From: Nocardia jejuensis NBRC 103114
GTDB taxonomy: Bacteria; Actinomycetota; Actinomycetes; Mycobacteriales; Mycobacteriaceae
NCBI RefSeq assembly: GCF_001613145.1
Contig: NZ_BDBU01000011.1
Coordinates: 49,206 to 113,205, forward strand
DNA: 64,000 bases
Reading direction: 5' to 3'
The position numbers were made by a program, and so were the translations under genes. The first letter of the stretch is position 1. The number at the start of each line of letters is the position of its first letter. Positions 43,856 through 52,430 of the stretch are shown here, in pieces. Under the pieces are notes generated by a model. That model had not been told where the DNA came from. It did not search any database and was given only the letters and a program-made list of their open reading frames with translations.

Positions 43856-44623
43856 ATGTTGCAGCGCTTACAGGATCGAGTAGCGGTCGTCACCGGTGGC
43901 GGCAGCGGCATCGGCCTCGCCACCGTGCGGCGCTTCGCGCAGGAGGGCGCGAAGGTCGTCGTCGCCGATATCGACCCCGCCTCCGGTGAGGCCGCGGCCA
44001 CCGAGGTCGGCGGCCTGTACGTCAAGGTGGACGTCACCGACGAGGCACAGGTCCGCGCGATGTTCCAGACGGCCGTGGACACCTACGGCGGGCTCGACAT
44101 CGCGTTCAACAACGCGGGAATCTCACCGCCGGACGATGATTCGATCCTCACCACCGGGATCGACGCCTGGCGGCGGGTGCAGGAGGTCAACCTGACCTCG
44201 GTGTATCTGTGCAGCAAGTACGCCATCGAGCACATGCTCGTGCGCGGCAAGGGCTCGGTGATCAACACCGCGTCGTTCGTGGCGGTCATGGGCGCGGCGA
44301 CCTCGCAGATCTCCTACACCGCCTCCAAGGGCGGCGTGCTGGCGATGAGCCGCGAACTCGGCGTGCAGTTCGCGCGCGAGGGCATCCGGGTCAACGCGCT
44401 GTGCCCCGGCCCGGTGAACACTCCCCTGCTGCGGGAACTGTTCGCCAAGGATCCCGAGCGCGCCGCGCGCCGCCTGGTGCACATTCCCACCGGCCGGTTC
44501 GCCGAGCCGGAGGAAATCGCCGCTGCCGTGGCGTTTCTCGCCAGCGACGATTCCTCCTTCATCACCGCCTCGCAGTTCCTGGTCGACGGTGGCATCTCCG
44601 GCGCCTACGTGACTCCGCTCTAG
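43856..44623 (+). CDS. Short-chain dehydrogenase/reductase
   Basis: 255 residues. Cofactor motif T-G-G-G-S-G-I-G, N-N-A-G, and catalytic Ser140, Tyr154, Lys158. AAGGAG upstream, 24 bp after aldC. Matches Rv2857c in position. Substrate unknown, probably an alcohol or aldehyde of the amine pathway. Confidence 0.9.
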   Translation: MLQRLQDRVAVVTGGGSGIGLATVRRFAQEGAKVVVADIDPASGEAAATEVGGLYVKVDVTDEAQVRAMFQTAVDTYGGLDIAFNNAGISPPDDDSILTTGIDAWRRVQEVNLTSVYLCSKYAIEHMLVRGKGSVINTASFVAVMGAATSQISYTASKGGVLAMSRELGVQFAREGIRVNALCPGPVNTPLLRELFAKDPERAARRLVHIPTGRFAEPEEIAAAVAFLASDDSSFITASQFLVDGGISGAYVTPL

Positions 44624-44630
44624 GGACTGC

Positions 44631-46187
44631 TCAGGACCCGGCCACGGGGGCTTGTTCGGCCTCCGGTGGTTCGGCCACGGTCCGCTTCGGCCCGGTGAAC
44701 CAGCGCCGGGCCGAGGCGAACCACCAGACGGCGATCGCGCCCACCACACCGACGAGGGTGATCGGGGCGTAATTGACCGTGTTCCAGCTGAATTCGTCGT
44801 TCCACGGATAGCCGCGATCATCGGTCGGCAGGATGAACAGCAGGCTGATGAACACGATCCACAGCAGCGCGATGATCCCGATCGGACGATACGAACGGCC
44901 CAATTGCCAAGGGCCGGTGCGGAATCGACTGCCGTGCAGCTGCCGCAGCAGGATCGGAATGCCGTAGGCGATGTACAGCCCGATCGTCGCCACCGAGGTC
45001 GCCGCAGCATACGCGGTCGGGGCATTGGCCTCGGGCACCAGCATCGACGGAATCAGCAGCACGAACGCGAAGACCGAGATGAACAGCACCGCGTTCACCG
45101 GCACCTTGCGCGGGGAAAGCTTCGACCACAGCGCCGATCCCGGCACCGCGCCGTCCCGCGAGAACGCGAAGAGCATGCGCGAGGCGGACGTGACCGAGGC
45201 GTATCCGCAGAACAGCTGGGCGACCGCGGCGATGATCAGCAGCAGTCCGGACCAGAACGAGTTCAGCGAGTTCTCCAGGATGTAGATCACCGGATAGCCG
45301 CTGTTCTTGGTCGGGTCCAGGGCATCGTCCAGATTCGGAATCGCGAAGGTGACCGCCATGATCAGCAGATATCCGGCGATGGCCGAGGCGATGATCGTAT
45401 TGATGATGCCCTTGGCCGCGGTGCGCGAGGCGTCGTGCGTCTCCTCGGACATGTGCGCCGAGGCGTCGTACCCGGTGAACGTGTACTGCGCGTGCAACAG
45501 GCCGAGCAGGAAGCTGAACGCCACGCCACCGAATCCGACCGCGCTGTTGTCGACGGTCTCGGTGAACACGAATCCGACGCTCTGATGGTGCTCGGCGCCG
45601 ATTCCCAGCACCAGCACGAACAGCGCCACACCGCCCACGTGCCACCACGCGGAAATATTGTTGATGACCGCCGAGAGATGCGGGCCGATCGCGTTCAGGA
45701 CCGCGTGCAGAATCAGAATGGCGGCGAAGACGAAGAAGATCGCGGTGCGATCGGTGCCGATATCGAGGCCGATGACGTTCAGCACCACGGTGGTGAAGAT
45801 CGCCGCGCCGTAGTCGATCGCGGCGGTGACCGCGATCTGCCCGATCAGGTTGAACCAGCCGGTGAACCAGCCCCAGATCGGTCCGCCCAGCTCCGCGGCC
45901 CACCAGTACAGGCCACCGGAAGTCGGGTAGGCCGAGGCCAATTCGGCCATCGCGAGTCCGACGAAGAGCACCATGATCGAGACCAGCGGCCAGCCCCACG
46001 CCATGGTGATCGGCCCGCCGTTGGCCAGACCGATGCCGTAGCTGGCCAGACCGCCGGTCAGGATGGAGACGATGGTGAAACTGATGGCGAAGTTGGAGAA
46101 TCCGGACCACGATCGGGCCAGTTCCTGTTTATAGCCGAGCTCCGCGAGCCGGCGTTCATCATCGGATCGATCCTGGATTTCGCTCAT
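44631..46187 (-). CDS. APC-family amino acid/amine permease
   Basis: 518 residues with 12 predicted spans, including the APC motif F-A-I-S-F-T-I-V-S-I-L-T-G in span 1 and G-Y-D-A-S-A-H-M-S-E-E-T in the GABA/choline/polyamine subfamily. It faces the glnA4 operon, with stop codons 8 bp apart. Likely imports the amine that the operon metabolises; the match is by position only. Confidence 0.88.
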   Translation of the reverse strand: MSEIQDRSDDERRLAELGYKQELARSWSGFSNFAISFTIVSILTGGLASYGIGLANGGPITMAWGWPLVSIMVLFVGLAMAELASAYPTSGGLYWWAAELGGPIWGWFTGWFNLIGQIAVTAAIDYGAAIFTTVVLNVIGLDIGTDRTAIFFVFAAILILHAVLNAIGPHLSAVINNISAWWHVGGVALFVLVLGIGAEHHQSVGFVFTETVDNSAVGFGGVAFSFLLGLLHAQYTFTGYDASAHMSEETHDASRTAAKGIINTIIASAIAGYLLIMAVTFAIPNLDDALDPTKNSGYPVIYILENSLNSFWSGLLLIIAAVAQLFCGYASVTSASRMLFAFSRDGAVPGSALWSKLSPRKVPVNAVLFISVFAFVLLIPSMLVPEANAPTAYAAATSVATIGLYIAYGIPILLRQLHGSRFRTGPWQLGRSYRPIGIIALLWIVFISLLFILPTDDRGYPWNDEFSWNTVNYAPITLVGVVGAIAVWWFASARRWFTGPKRTVAEPPEAEQAPVAGS

Positions 46188-46330
46188 ACTTGCTCCCGCG
46201 TGTAAACGCCGCCCTCACACGGCGTTTGCCAGAAGATCAGTGTGAGGTAAACCAAGGTCAACCGCAGCGCAACCCGGCAAATCCGACCGGTCGGCGCGCG
46301 TGTCGACCTCGACGCCCGCGAAAGCGAGCC

Positions 46331-46990
46331 TCAGCCGACGTGCCAGCTGAAGTGGTAGCCGGTATTGAAATTGGCGTCGATCGTCTCGCGGATATAGCGC
46401 GCCGATTCGACGATGACCTGACCGTCGGTCTTGGTGCCGATCAGGATTCCGAGGAAATCACCGTCGCCCGCGGTCGGCCGGAATACGACTCCGCCGGAAT
46501 CGCCTCTGGCGCTGGGGAAGTCGGCCACCAGATAGTTGGTCGCCGATTTGGTGATGGCTCCGCAGACGGTCCCGGAGGCATAGCCGGTGTGGCACACCGA
46601 CTCACCGACTCGATACGCCGATTCCGCCGAATCGATTCCGGCCCGGACCGTCAGCTTCCCGGTGAGCCGGATGAGCGCGAATCCGAGATTGTCGGTATTG
46701 GTGTCGTCGCCGAAGGTCTCGGCGAAGAAACCGATCTTGTCGCCCCGATCATCGGAGACATAGGCGTTGGGTTCCGCGCAGTGCGCGGCGGTCACGGCGT
46801 ATTTCTGGCCACCGATCTCGCCGGTCGCGCCGACCGTGCAAATTCGATTTCCGGCCTGAATCGTCATTCCCGGGTAGACCAGGATCTGCCGCGCGTTCGC
46901 CGTGCTCGGGGACGCGGCCATGAAGGTCACCGCGATCACCGCCGCACCGAGAATCGTCGATGCCTTGGCACGGTAGAACTGATCGAGCAC
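46331..46990 (-). CDS. Secreted S1-family (trypsin-like) serine protease
   Basis: 219 residues. Signal peptide (about 1-33) with cleavage near S-T-A-N-A|R-Q. The triad is complete: His70 in T-A-A-H-C, Asp100 in D-N-L-G-F-A-L-I, Ser165 in R-G-D-S-G-G. Four cysteines in conserved positions. GTG start at 46990 with GGGGGA; longer frame unsupported. Similar to actinomycete alpha-lytic-like/streptogrisin minimal proteases, without a pro-region. Confidence 0.82.
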   Translation of the reverse strand: MLDQFYRAKASTILGAAVIAVTFMAASPSTANARQILVYPGMTIQAGNRICTVGATGEIGGQKYAVTAAHCAEPNAYVSDDRGDKIGFFAETFGDDTNTDNLGFALIRLTGKLTVRAGIDSAESAYRVGESVCHTGYASGTVCGAITKSATNYLVADFPSARGDSGGVVFRPTAGDGDFLGILIGTKTDGQVIVESARYIRETIDANFNTGYHFSWHVG

Positions 46991-47059
46991 AACTTCCCCC
47001 GGTGGATCCGCGAGGCGGCCGAATACGCCGCCGCCGGGCACGGTATCACGGGCGCTGGA

Positions 47060-48406
47060 TCACCACGGTTGATCGACCCTTCGAGGTGGGGAGCGGTGGG
47101 TCTGGGACATGCCGAGAGCCTGGGCGACGGGGCTCAGATCGTATGCGGTTTCAGCGTGTTCGGTCTCGTCGATGCCCTCGAGTTCGGCGGTTTCCCCGAC
47201 ACGGAAACCGATGATCAGGTCGATGAGTTTGGCCAGCAGATAGGTGGCGGCGAAGGAGTAGACCAGGACCGCGCCCGCGGCGATCGCCTGGCGTTGCACC
47301 TGGGTCCAGCCGCCGCCGTAGAGCAGTCCGTCACCGCCGGCGGGATTCACCGCGGCGTCAGCGAAGACTCCGACCAGCAGGGTGCCCACCAGGCCGCCGA
47401 ACAGGTGCACGCCGACCACGTCGAGCGAATCGTCGAGTCCGAAGAAGAACTTCATCCCGACCGCCAGGGCGCACACGATTCCCGCCGCGATACCGATGGC
47501 CAGGGCGCCGATGGTGTCCACGAACCCGCACGCCGGGGTGATCGCGACCAGTCCGGCGACCGCGCCCGAGGCCGCGCCCAGGGTGGTGGGTTTCCCGTCG
47601 CGCAGCTGCTCCACCACGATCCAGGCCAGCAGCGCCGCCCCGGTGGCGACGGTGGTGTTGGTGAAGGCCAGTGCCGCGAGATCGTTTGCGGCCAAAGCCG
47701 ATCCGGCATTGAAGCCGTACCAGCCGAACCACAGCAGTGCCGCGCCCAACAACGTGAAGGGCACATTGTGCGGCCGCGGAATGCTCTTGGGCCAGCCCAG
47801 GCGCTGGCGCAGCACCAGCGCCATCGCGAGCCCGGCCGCACCGGCGTTGATGTGCACCGCGGTGCCGCCCGCGAAGTCGAATGCCTTCAGGTTGTTCACG
47901 ATCCAGCCGCCGACCTCCGCCGAGACGCCGTCCGCATCGGTTCCGGTGAAGCCGGTGGCGTGGAAAACCCAGTGCGCCACCGGGAAATACACCACCGAGC
48001 ACCAGCCGACCGCGAAAAGCAGCCACGGCCAGAATCTCGTGCGCTCCGCGATGGAGCCCGAGATCAGGGCCGTGGTGATGACGGCGAACATGAGCTGGAA
48101 CATGGCGAACGCCATCGTCGGAATCTGATGGCCCGCGGGTCCGGCCATGGTGCCGTGCGTATCGCGCAACAGCACATGCGAGGTGTCGCCGATCAGACCG
48201 TGGAAGGCGTCGTCACCGAAGGCTTCGCTGTAGCCGTAGAGCACCCACAGTGTGCTCACCACGCCCAGCATCACGAAGTTCATCATCAGCATGTTCAGCA
48301 CGCTCTTCGCACCGACCATGCCGCCGTAGAAGAAGGCCAGCCCCGGCGTCATCAACATCACCAGGGCGGCGGCGGCGAGCACCCACGCCGTATCTCCCGA
48401 ATTCAC
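47060..48406 (-). CDS. amt: Ammonium transporter
   Basis: 448 residues with 11 predicted spans. Amt signatures include F-Y-G-G-M-V, the pore histidines in the G-T-A-V-H-I-N and G-V-H-L-F-G-G motifs, and W-F-G-W-Y-G-F-N-A-G. GTG start at 48406 with AGAGGT. No glnK or glnD follows in this window, in contrast to the usual amtB-glnK-glnD. A pair of GAAAC boxes spaced as for GlnR lies about 50-76 nt upstream. Confidence 0.92.
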   Translation of the reverse strand: MNSGDTAWVLAAAALVMLMTPGLAFFYGGMVGAKSVLNMLMMNFVMLGVVSTLWVLYGYSEAFGDDAFHGLIGDTSHVLLRDTHGTMAGPAGHQIPTMAFAMFQLMFAVITTALISGSIAERTRFWPWLLFAVGWCSVVYFPVAHWVFHATGFTGTDADGVSAEVGGWIVNNLKAFDFAGGTAVHINAGAAGLAMALVLRQRLGWPKSIPRPHNVPFTLLGAALLWFGWYGFNAGSALAANDLAALAFTNTTVATGAALLAWIVVEQLRDGKPTTLGAASGAVAGLVAITPACGFVDTIGALAIGIAAGIVCALAVGMKFFFGLDDSLDVVGVHLFGGLVGTLLVGVFADAAVNPAGGDGLLYGGGWTQVQRQAIAAGAVLVYSFAATYLLAKLIDLIIGFRVGETAELEGIDETEHAETAYDLSPVAQALGMSQTHRSPPRRVDQPW

Positions 48407-48455
48407 TGTCGTACCTCTATCTCGCACGGTGTCGCGTGAAGCATCGAGAGAGGCT

Positions 48456-48482
48456 GTTTCGCCGGCGATTTCACCGTGTTTC
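48456..48482 (-). promoter_or_regulatory. GlnR-like nitrogen control site upstream of amt
   Basis: On the minus strand GAAAC occurs at 48482-48478 and again at 48460-48456, exactly 22 bp apart (two turns), with A-A-A-T-C between them and 6-bp spacers. GlnR boxes are GTnAC-N6-GAAAC repeated. Only the GAAAC halves match well. Confidence 0.4.
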
Positions 48483-48570
48483 GACTGGATGAATTCGATT
48501 TCAATCTGGAAGTGATCATTGCCAGATATCGTCGAGGTGGCAGCGTTGCCGACGGAGGGAGCCCGGGGTC

Positions 48571-48708
48571 ATGAGCGACCGTCCCGCCTTCGGCGACTAC
48601 GAGAACTACCAACGCTATTGGACCCACCTGCTCCGAGAAGCCCTGGGCCCCAACCCCACCGCCTACACCACCCCCTCCCCACCCACCGTCACCGAACCCC
48701 ACCGATAG
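48571..48708 (+). CDS. 45-residue hypothetical protein
   Basis: ATG at 48571, TAG at 48706-48708; too short to be caught by usual ORF filters. Strong C/G third-position bias supports coding. Aromatic-rich N-terminal part (F-G-D-Y-E-N-Y-Q-R-Y-W-T-H) and Pro/Thr-rich tail. GGAGGGAGCC lies about 12 nt upstream. Function unknown; lies at the edge of the regulator/DUF6879 module, on the opposite strand. Confidence 0.5.
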   Translation: MSDRPAFGDYENYQRYWTHLLREALGPNPTAYTTPSPPTVTEPHR

Positions 48709-48810
48709 TCCACAGACCCGCCAGAACCGCCACTCCTCCCCGCCCCACTCCCGCCCGTCAGACCACCACCAACCCCGGAATCACCTCGGCGCGACACCAA
48801 TCAGGCTCAC

Positions 48811-49659
48811 TCACGTATCAGCCTGCCTGCCACGCCGTTTCAGGGCCGCGCGGATGAGCGCTCGCGCCGCCTCGCCGGTCACGGATTGACCGGCGAGGAT
48901 ATCGAAAGCTCGCAGGTACAACGTAATTTCGCGGGGCTGAGTGATAGTCAGTTTGGCGGTCGAGCCTTCTTCGGCGACCAGTCGCCTGTCGTACACGACG
49001 AAGTTGTTGAACAGCACTCGTGCTTCAGCGGTCAATGGGACGATGCCGAGGGTGACTCGGGGCAGGCTTCCGGCTGTCAGCAGGCGGTCGAGCTGACCGA
49101 TCATCACTCGATCGTCACCCACGGTCGTGTAGAGGGCCGCTTCTCCGATGAGGAAGTGGAATCGTTTGTCCCGCTTGTACAGGGCCTGCTGGCGCTCCAT
49201 CCGTGCAGCGACCGCCTGATCGATGTCACCGGGAAGTTGATAGAACTCACCGACCCGTCGCAGAATCGCCTCGGCGTATTCCGGGGTCTGCAACAGTCCC
49301 GTCACTATCACCGGCTGATAGTTGCGCACGGCCTGAGCCGCAGCCTCGATCTTCTTGATCCGCTGCTGCCCGGACGTGAGACTGGAGCCGAGTAACCGCT
49401 TCCACTCGATATACGCCGAATCGACCGCGTGCAGAGTCGCCAACAGGTCATCGAGCTGATTCTCCGCATTCGAGTGCCTGCAGTACGCACGGACTACCGC
49501 GTCCGAGGCGTGCAGTTTCCCGAACTCGTACTTGGACACTTTGGACTCGTGCCAACCTTCGAGGCGAGCAAGCTCTCGGCCGGATATGCCTGCACGCCTG
49601 CGGATCTCCCGAAGGCGCTTGCCGAGAGCCTGCCGCGCTTGCTGGACCGAGTCGGTCAC
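48811..49659 (-). CDS. HTH regulator of the Scr1/DUF5753 (WhiJ-like) family
   Basis: 282 residues. Helix-turn-helix at about 10-65 (L-R-E-I-R-R-R-A-G-I-S-G-R-E-L-A and W-H-E-S-K-V-S-K-Y-E), then the DUF5753 domain (about 95-275; I-V-T-G-L-L-Q-T-P-E-Y-A). Such regulators are paired with small acidic proteins in actinomycetes and regulate development. Its start overlaps the DUF6879 stop (ATGA). Confidence 0.88.
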   Translation of the reverse strand: MTDSVQQARQALGKRLREIRRRAGISGRELARLEGWHESKVSKYEFGKLHASDAVVRAYCRHSNAENQLDDLLATLHAVDSAYIEWKRLLGSSLTSGQQRIKKIEAAAQAVRNYQPVIVTGLLQTPEYAEAILRRVGEFYQLPGDIDQAVAARMERQQALYKRDKRFHFLIGEAALYTTVGDDRVMIGQLDRLLTAGSLPRVTLGIVPLTAEARVLFNNFVVYDRRLVAEEGSTAKLTITQPREITLYLRAFDILAGQSVTGEAARALIRAALKRRGRQADT

Positions 49660-50177
49660 CGCGAAGATATCGTTCGCTCGTACTCCAGCAAGGGGATCGC
49701 CTGAGGCCAGAGGTGATCCCGTACGCCCCGGCAGTAATCCACGATCCGGGTGTCCATCGTGACCGCAACGCCACCGACCGATCGGCCGTCTCGATCCGAG
49801 AGAGTGAACGCGACACGTCGATCGTCCAGCAACCAGAAATCATCCGATGGAACGTCCCCGGCAAGGTGCCGGGGAAGGTACCGAATAGCCTCGCCGGCTT
49901 CGGCATTCAACGCCGCCAACGACAACAGCCATCGGTGGTAATCGGTGTGAGGCTCGGTGATGACGCGAACACGGCTCACCGTCACCTCATGTCGACCGAG
50001 GTCCGAGACCAGTTCGGCCCAGTCGCTGAACCACGCTCTGAGGTCGAAGGGCTCGTTGTTCAAGAACCGCTGGAAGGGCTCGGATTCGCCCGGCACACCG
50101 TAGGAATCGCGGACTTCCAGCCGGAAGACCTCGTGTCGACACTCTCGCAGTAGGTCACGAGTCTGCCGGAACTCCAC
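49656..50177 (-). CDS. DUF6879 family protein
   Basis: 173 residues; matches the DUF6879 pattern from memory: L-E-V-R-D-S-Y, W-F-S-D-W-A-E-L-V, R-V-R-V-I-T-E-P-H-T-D-Y-H-R-W, and D-D-F-W-L-L-D-D-R-R-V-A-F. A cytosolic alpha/beta protein often next to DUF5753/Scr1 regulators. ATGA overlap with the regulator and a 23-bp overlap with the 110-residue gene, so one operon. Confidence 0.85.
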   Translation of the reverse strand: MEFRQTRDLLRECRHEVFRLEVRDSYGVPGESEPFQRFLNNEPFDLRAWFSDWAELVSDLGRHEVTVSRVRVITEPHTDYHRWLLSLAALNAEAGEAIRYLPRHLAGDVPSDDFWLLDDRRVAFTLSDRDGRSVGGVAVTMDTRIVDYCRGVRDHLWPQAIPLLEYERTISSR

Positions 50178-50487
50178 CGAAATATGTCCTCTCTCCTCTG
50201 GGCACCTCGACCGCCACCTCGTAGCTTTCCAGGGTCAGTTGATCCAGGGTCGCGACGTCGACGATCGGCGTGCCGACGAGTGTGAATGTCCCCCTGCCGG
50301 TGTCAGTGAGCGGTACCCCGAGATACGTACGGGGCTCGGCGAATCCAGTGAGCAGGTGTGGGATCTCGACCTCGTTCGGGTTGTCGGTCCTCCACCCTTG
50401 AACGATGAAGGTGTCCCCGTCGGTGGCAAAGAGCGACGGGCAATCATCCTTGCCGGATCCGCCTTTGCCGAGCAGTCGCAAACGCAT
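50155..50487 (-). CDS. 110-residue conserved hypothetical protein of the DUF6879 module
   Basis: Starts M-R-L-R-L-L-G-K-G-G-S-G-K-D-D-C-P-S-L-F, a pattern seen from memory in the first gene of Scr1/DUF6879 modules. The middle is a beta-rich domain. ATG 50487 has GGAGG seven bases upstream; an in-frame ATG at 50493 is too close to it. First gene of the three-gene operon. No enzymatic residues seen. Confidence 0.75.
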   Translation of the reverse strand: MRLRLLGKGGSGKDDCPSLFATDGDTFIVQGWRTDNPNEVEIPHLLTGFAEPRTYLGVPLTDTGRGTFTLVGTPIVDVATLDQLTLESYEVAVEVPRGERTYFGGVPADS

Positions 50488-50694
50488 GGTCATGCCTCCT
50501 GTTGAGGGATATGCCAACTCTTGCCGAACACTATTCAGGGTGACAGAACCGCATCTCAGCTGCCAGCAGTAGAAACAATTTTGGAAAGTATTGGCACACA
50601 GGTGGGTGTGCCGCCGCGACGTTCGTAACTTCGATGCCAGGCGCTCGGAGGAGGTATGGCTTCTCCGGCCCGACCCGTCAGCACAGGAGGCGAG

Positions 50695-51198
50695 ATGTCG
50701 AGGCGCACACGGCTCGCAGAGTTCCCGGGCGGACTGTTGGAATTCGAGGACTACTACGACCAGTCAGACTCTCCAGGGGTCCACCTGGAGCAGCCCCCAC
50801 CTTGCCCGCGAGCCCGCGACTACACCAAGGAAGACATGATGCGTTGGAAGCCAGCGTGTTTGGGTTATCTCCGGATCGACATATCCGGCTCCGAGATACT
50901 GCGCGATCAGAGCCGGATACGCGCGCTCGCCGATCGACTCGGCTACGATTTCGCCGATTTCGTCCTGTATGACCCGAGATTCGGCCGGCCGCCCTTGGCT
51001 CGACTGAAAGCCCAAGCCACTCGCCTGGCCGCAGAAGCCGTCATCGTCCCGGGAGCAGAACACTTCGCCGGTGGTCGGGTACCGGAGTCGCTGGTGAGGC
51101 AACTCGATGTGATCACCGTGAACCCTGAAGAGACGTATGCCCGATACGCGATACCTCGGGATACGGACGCACCGCCCGCGACCGCAGGGGAAAGCTGA
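50695..51198 (+). CDS. Degenerate serine-resolvase-like protein
   Basis: 167 residues from ATG 50695 (GGAGG upstream); an in-frame ATG at 50656 is also preceded by GGAGG. Residues about 55-140 follow the serine recombinase N-terminal fold: G-Y-L-R-I-D-I-S-G, then L-A-D-R-L-G-Y-D-F, then G-R-P-P-L-A-R-L and A-E-A-V-I-V-P. The catalytic Ser of Y-x-R-x-S is replaced (R-I-D-I) and the L-D-R-L-x-R arginine motif is missing (A-E-H-F-A-G-G). Hence it should bind but not cut DNA, or interact with proteins. Divergent from the DUF6879 operon. Confidence 0.65.
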   Translation: MSRRTRLAEFPGGLLEFEDYYDQSDSPGVHLEQPPPCPRARDYTKEDMMRWKPACLGYLRIDISGSEILRDQSRIRALADRLGYDFADFVLYDPRFGRPPLARLKAQATRLAAEAVIVPGAEHFAGGRVPESLVRQLDVITVNPEETYARYAIPRDTDAPPATAGES

Positions 51199-51239
51199 CC
51201 AGTGCGAGAGGGCGGCGGGCCGAGTTCCCGGCTTCGACC

Positions 51240-52430
51240 TCACACCTTGCGCAGGCGGGTGATGGCTTCCTGGAGGGTGGGGTCTTGTTTGCAGTAGGCG
51301 AAGCGGATGAGGGTGTTCCAGTGGGGGCGGTCGGCCAGGGCGGAGACGGGGATGGCGGAGACGCCCAGGTGGGTGGGGGAATCGTGACAGAAGGCGGCGG
51401 CGTCGGTGGTGATGTCGGCGCAGAGGAAGTAGCCGCCCTGGCTGCGTTTGACGTCGAACCCGCAGTCGCGCAGGGCATTCGAGAAGTAGAGGTATTTGCG
51501 GTGCAGGGCGGTGCGGTTGGCGGCTGTCCACGCCTGCTCGTGCTCGAGGGCGTAGGCGATGGCGGGCTGGAAGGGCGCCGGGGGGACGAAGCTGAGGTAT
51601 TGGCGGGCGGCGTGGACGGCGCCGATGAGGTGGGGTGGGCCCAGGGCCCAGCCGATGCGCCAACCGGTGACGTTGAAGGTCTTGGCGGCGCCGGAGACGA
51701 CGATCGTGCGCTCGCGCATGCCGGGCAGGGAGGCGATCGAGAGGTGGCGGGCCGGGTCGAAGACCAGATGCTCGTACACCTCGTCACTCAGAACCAGAAT
51801 TTCTCTCGCACAGGCCAATTCGGCCATCGCGGCGAGGACTTCGCGGGGGAACACGGTCCCCGTCGGATTGTGCGGCGAGTTGACCACCAGCAGTCGCGTA
51901 CGCGGGGTGATCGCGCGGCGGAGTTCGTCGAGGTCGAGAGTGAATCCCGCGCCGTCGGGAATCATGGCCACGGTGCGGCGCACCGCCCCGGCCAACGCGA
52001 TCGCGGCGGTGTAGGAGTCGTAGAACGGCTCGATGACGACCACCTCGTCGCCCGGCTCCACCAGAGCCAGGACGGCGGCGGTGAGCGCCTCGGTCGCGCC
52101 GGCGGTGACCACGACCTCCGACTCGGGGTCGTAACAATCGCCGGTGCGTGGCGCGCGATCCGCCACGATCGCCGACCGCAACGACGGCAGACCGGTCGAC
52201 GGCGAATACTGGTTCATCCCACCGGATATCGCGTCGCGCGCCACCTCGAGCATGGCCGCGGGCCCCTCGTAGTCCGGAAAGCCCTGACCGAGATCGATCG
52301 CCCCGTGCACCAGCGCCAGTCGCGACGCCTCCCCGAAAAGCGAGGAGGTGTGCGGCCGGAGCCGCCGCACGAGAGCGTCACTCGTCTCGGCGGGCACGGA
52401 TATCGTTCTCTCGGTGGGCAATCGGTTCAC
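51240..52430 (-). CDS. dapC: PLP aminotransferase, DapC-like
   Basis: 396 residues, class I/II aminotransferase. N-P-T-G-T motif, D-E-V-Y, and the PLP lysine in S-G-A-A-K-T-F-N. The sequence pattern (I-D-L-G-Q-G-F-P-D-Y-E-G-P; N-Q-Y-S-P-S-T-G) resembles mycobacterial DapC (N-succinyl-diaminopimelate aminotransferase). The GTG start overlaps the P450 stop (GTGA), so it is translated with a P450, an odd partner for lysine biosynthesis. Confidence 0.8.
   Translation of the reverse strand: MNRLPTERTISVPAETSDALVRRLRPHTSSLFGEASRLALVHGAIDLGQGFPDYEGPAAMLEVARDAISGGMNQYSPSTGLPSLRSAIVADRAPRTGDCYDPESEVVVTAGATEALTAAVLALVEPGDEVVVIEPFYDSYTAAIALAGAVRRTVAMIPDGAGFTLDLDELRRAITPRTRLLVVNSPHNPTGTVFPREVLAAMAELACAREILVLSDEVYEHLVFDPARHLSIASLPGMRERTIVVSGAAKTFNVTGWRIGWALGPPHLIGAVHAARQYLSFVPPAPFQPAIAYALEHEQAWTAANRTALHRKYLYFSNALRDCGFDVKRSQGGYFLCADITTDAAAFCHDSPTHLGVSAIPVSALADRPHWNTLIRFAYCKQDPTLQEAITRLRKV

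Noticed and set aside
46190..48439. 749-codon plus-strand ORF across the protease and amt genes
   Set aside because: Covers two genes on the other strand; composition typical of antisense frames.
51113..51787. Ser/Pro-rich minus-strand ORF overlapping the aminotransferase
   Set aside because: Alternative frame of the aminotransferase gene; the aminotransferase frame holds all PLP motifs.
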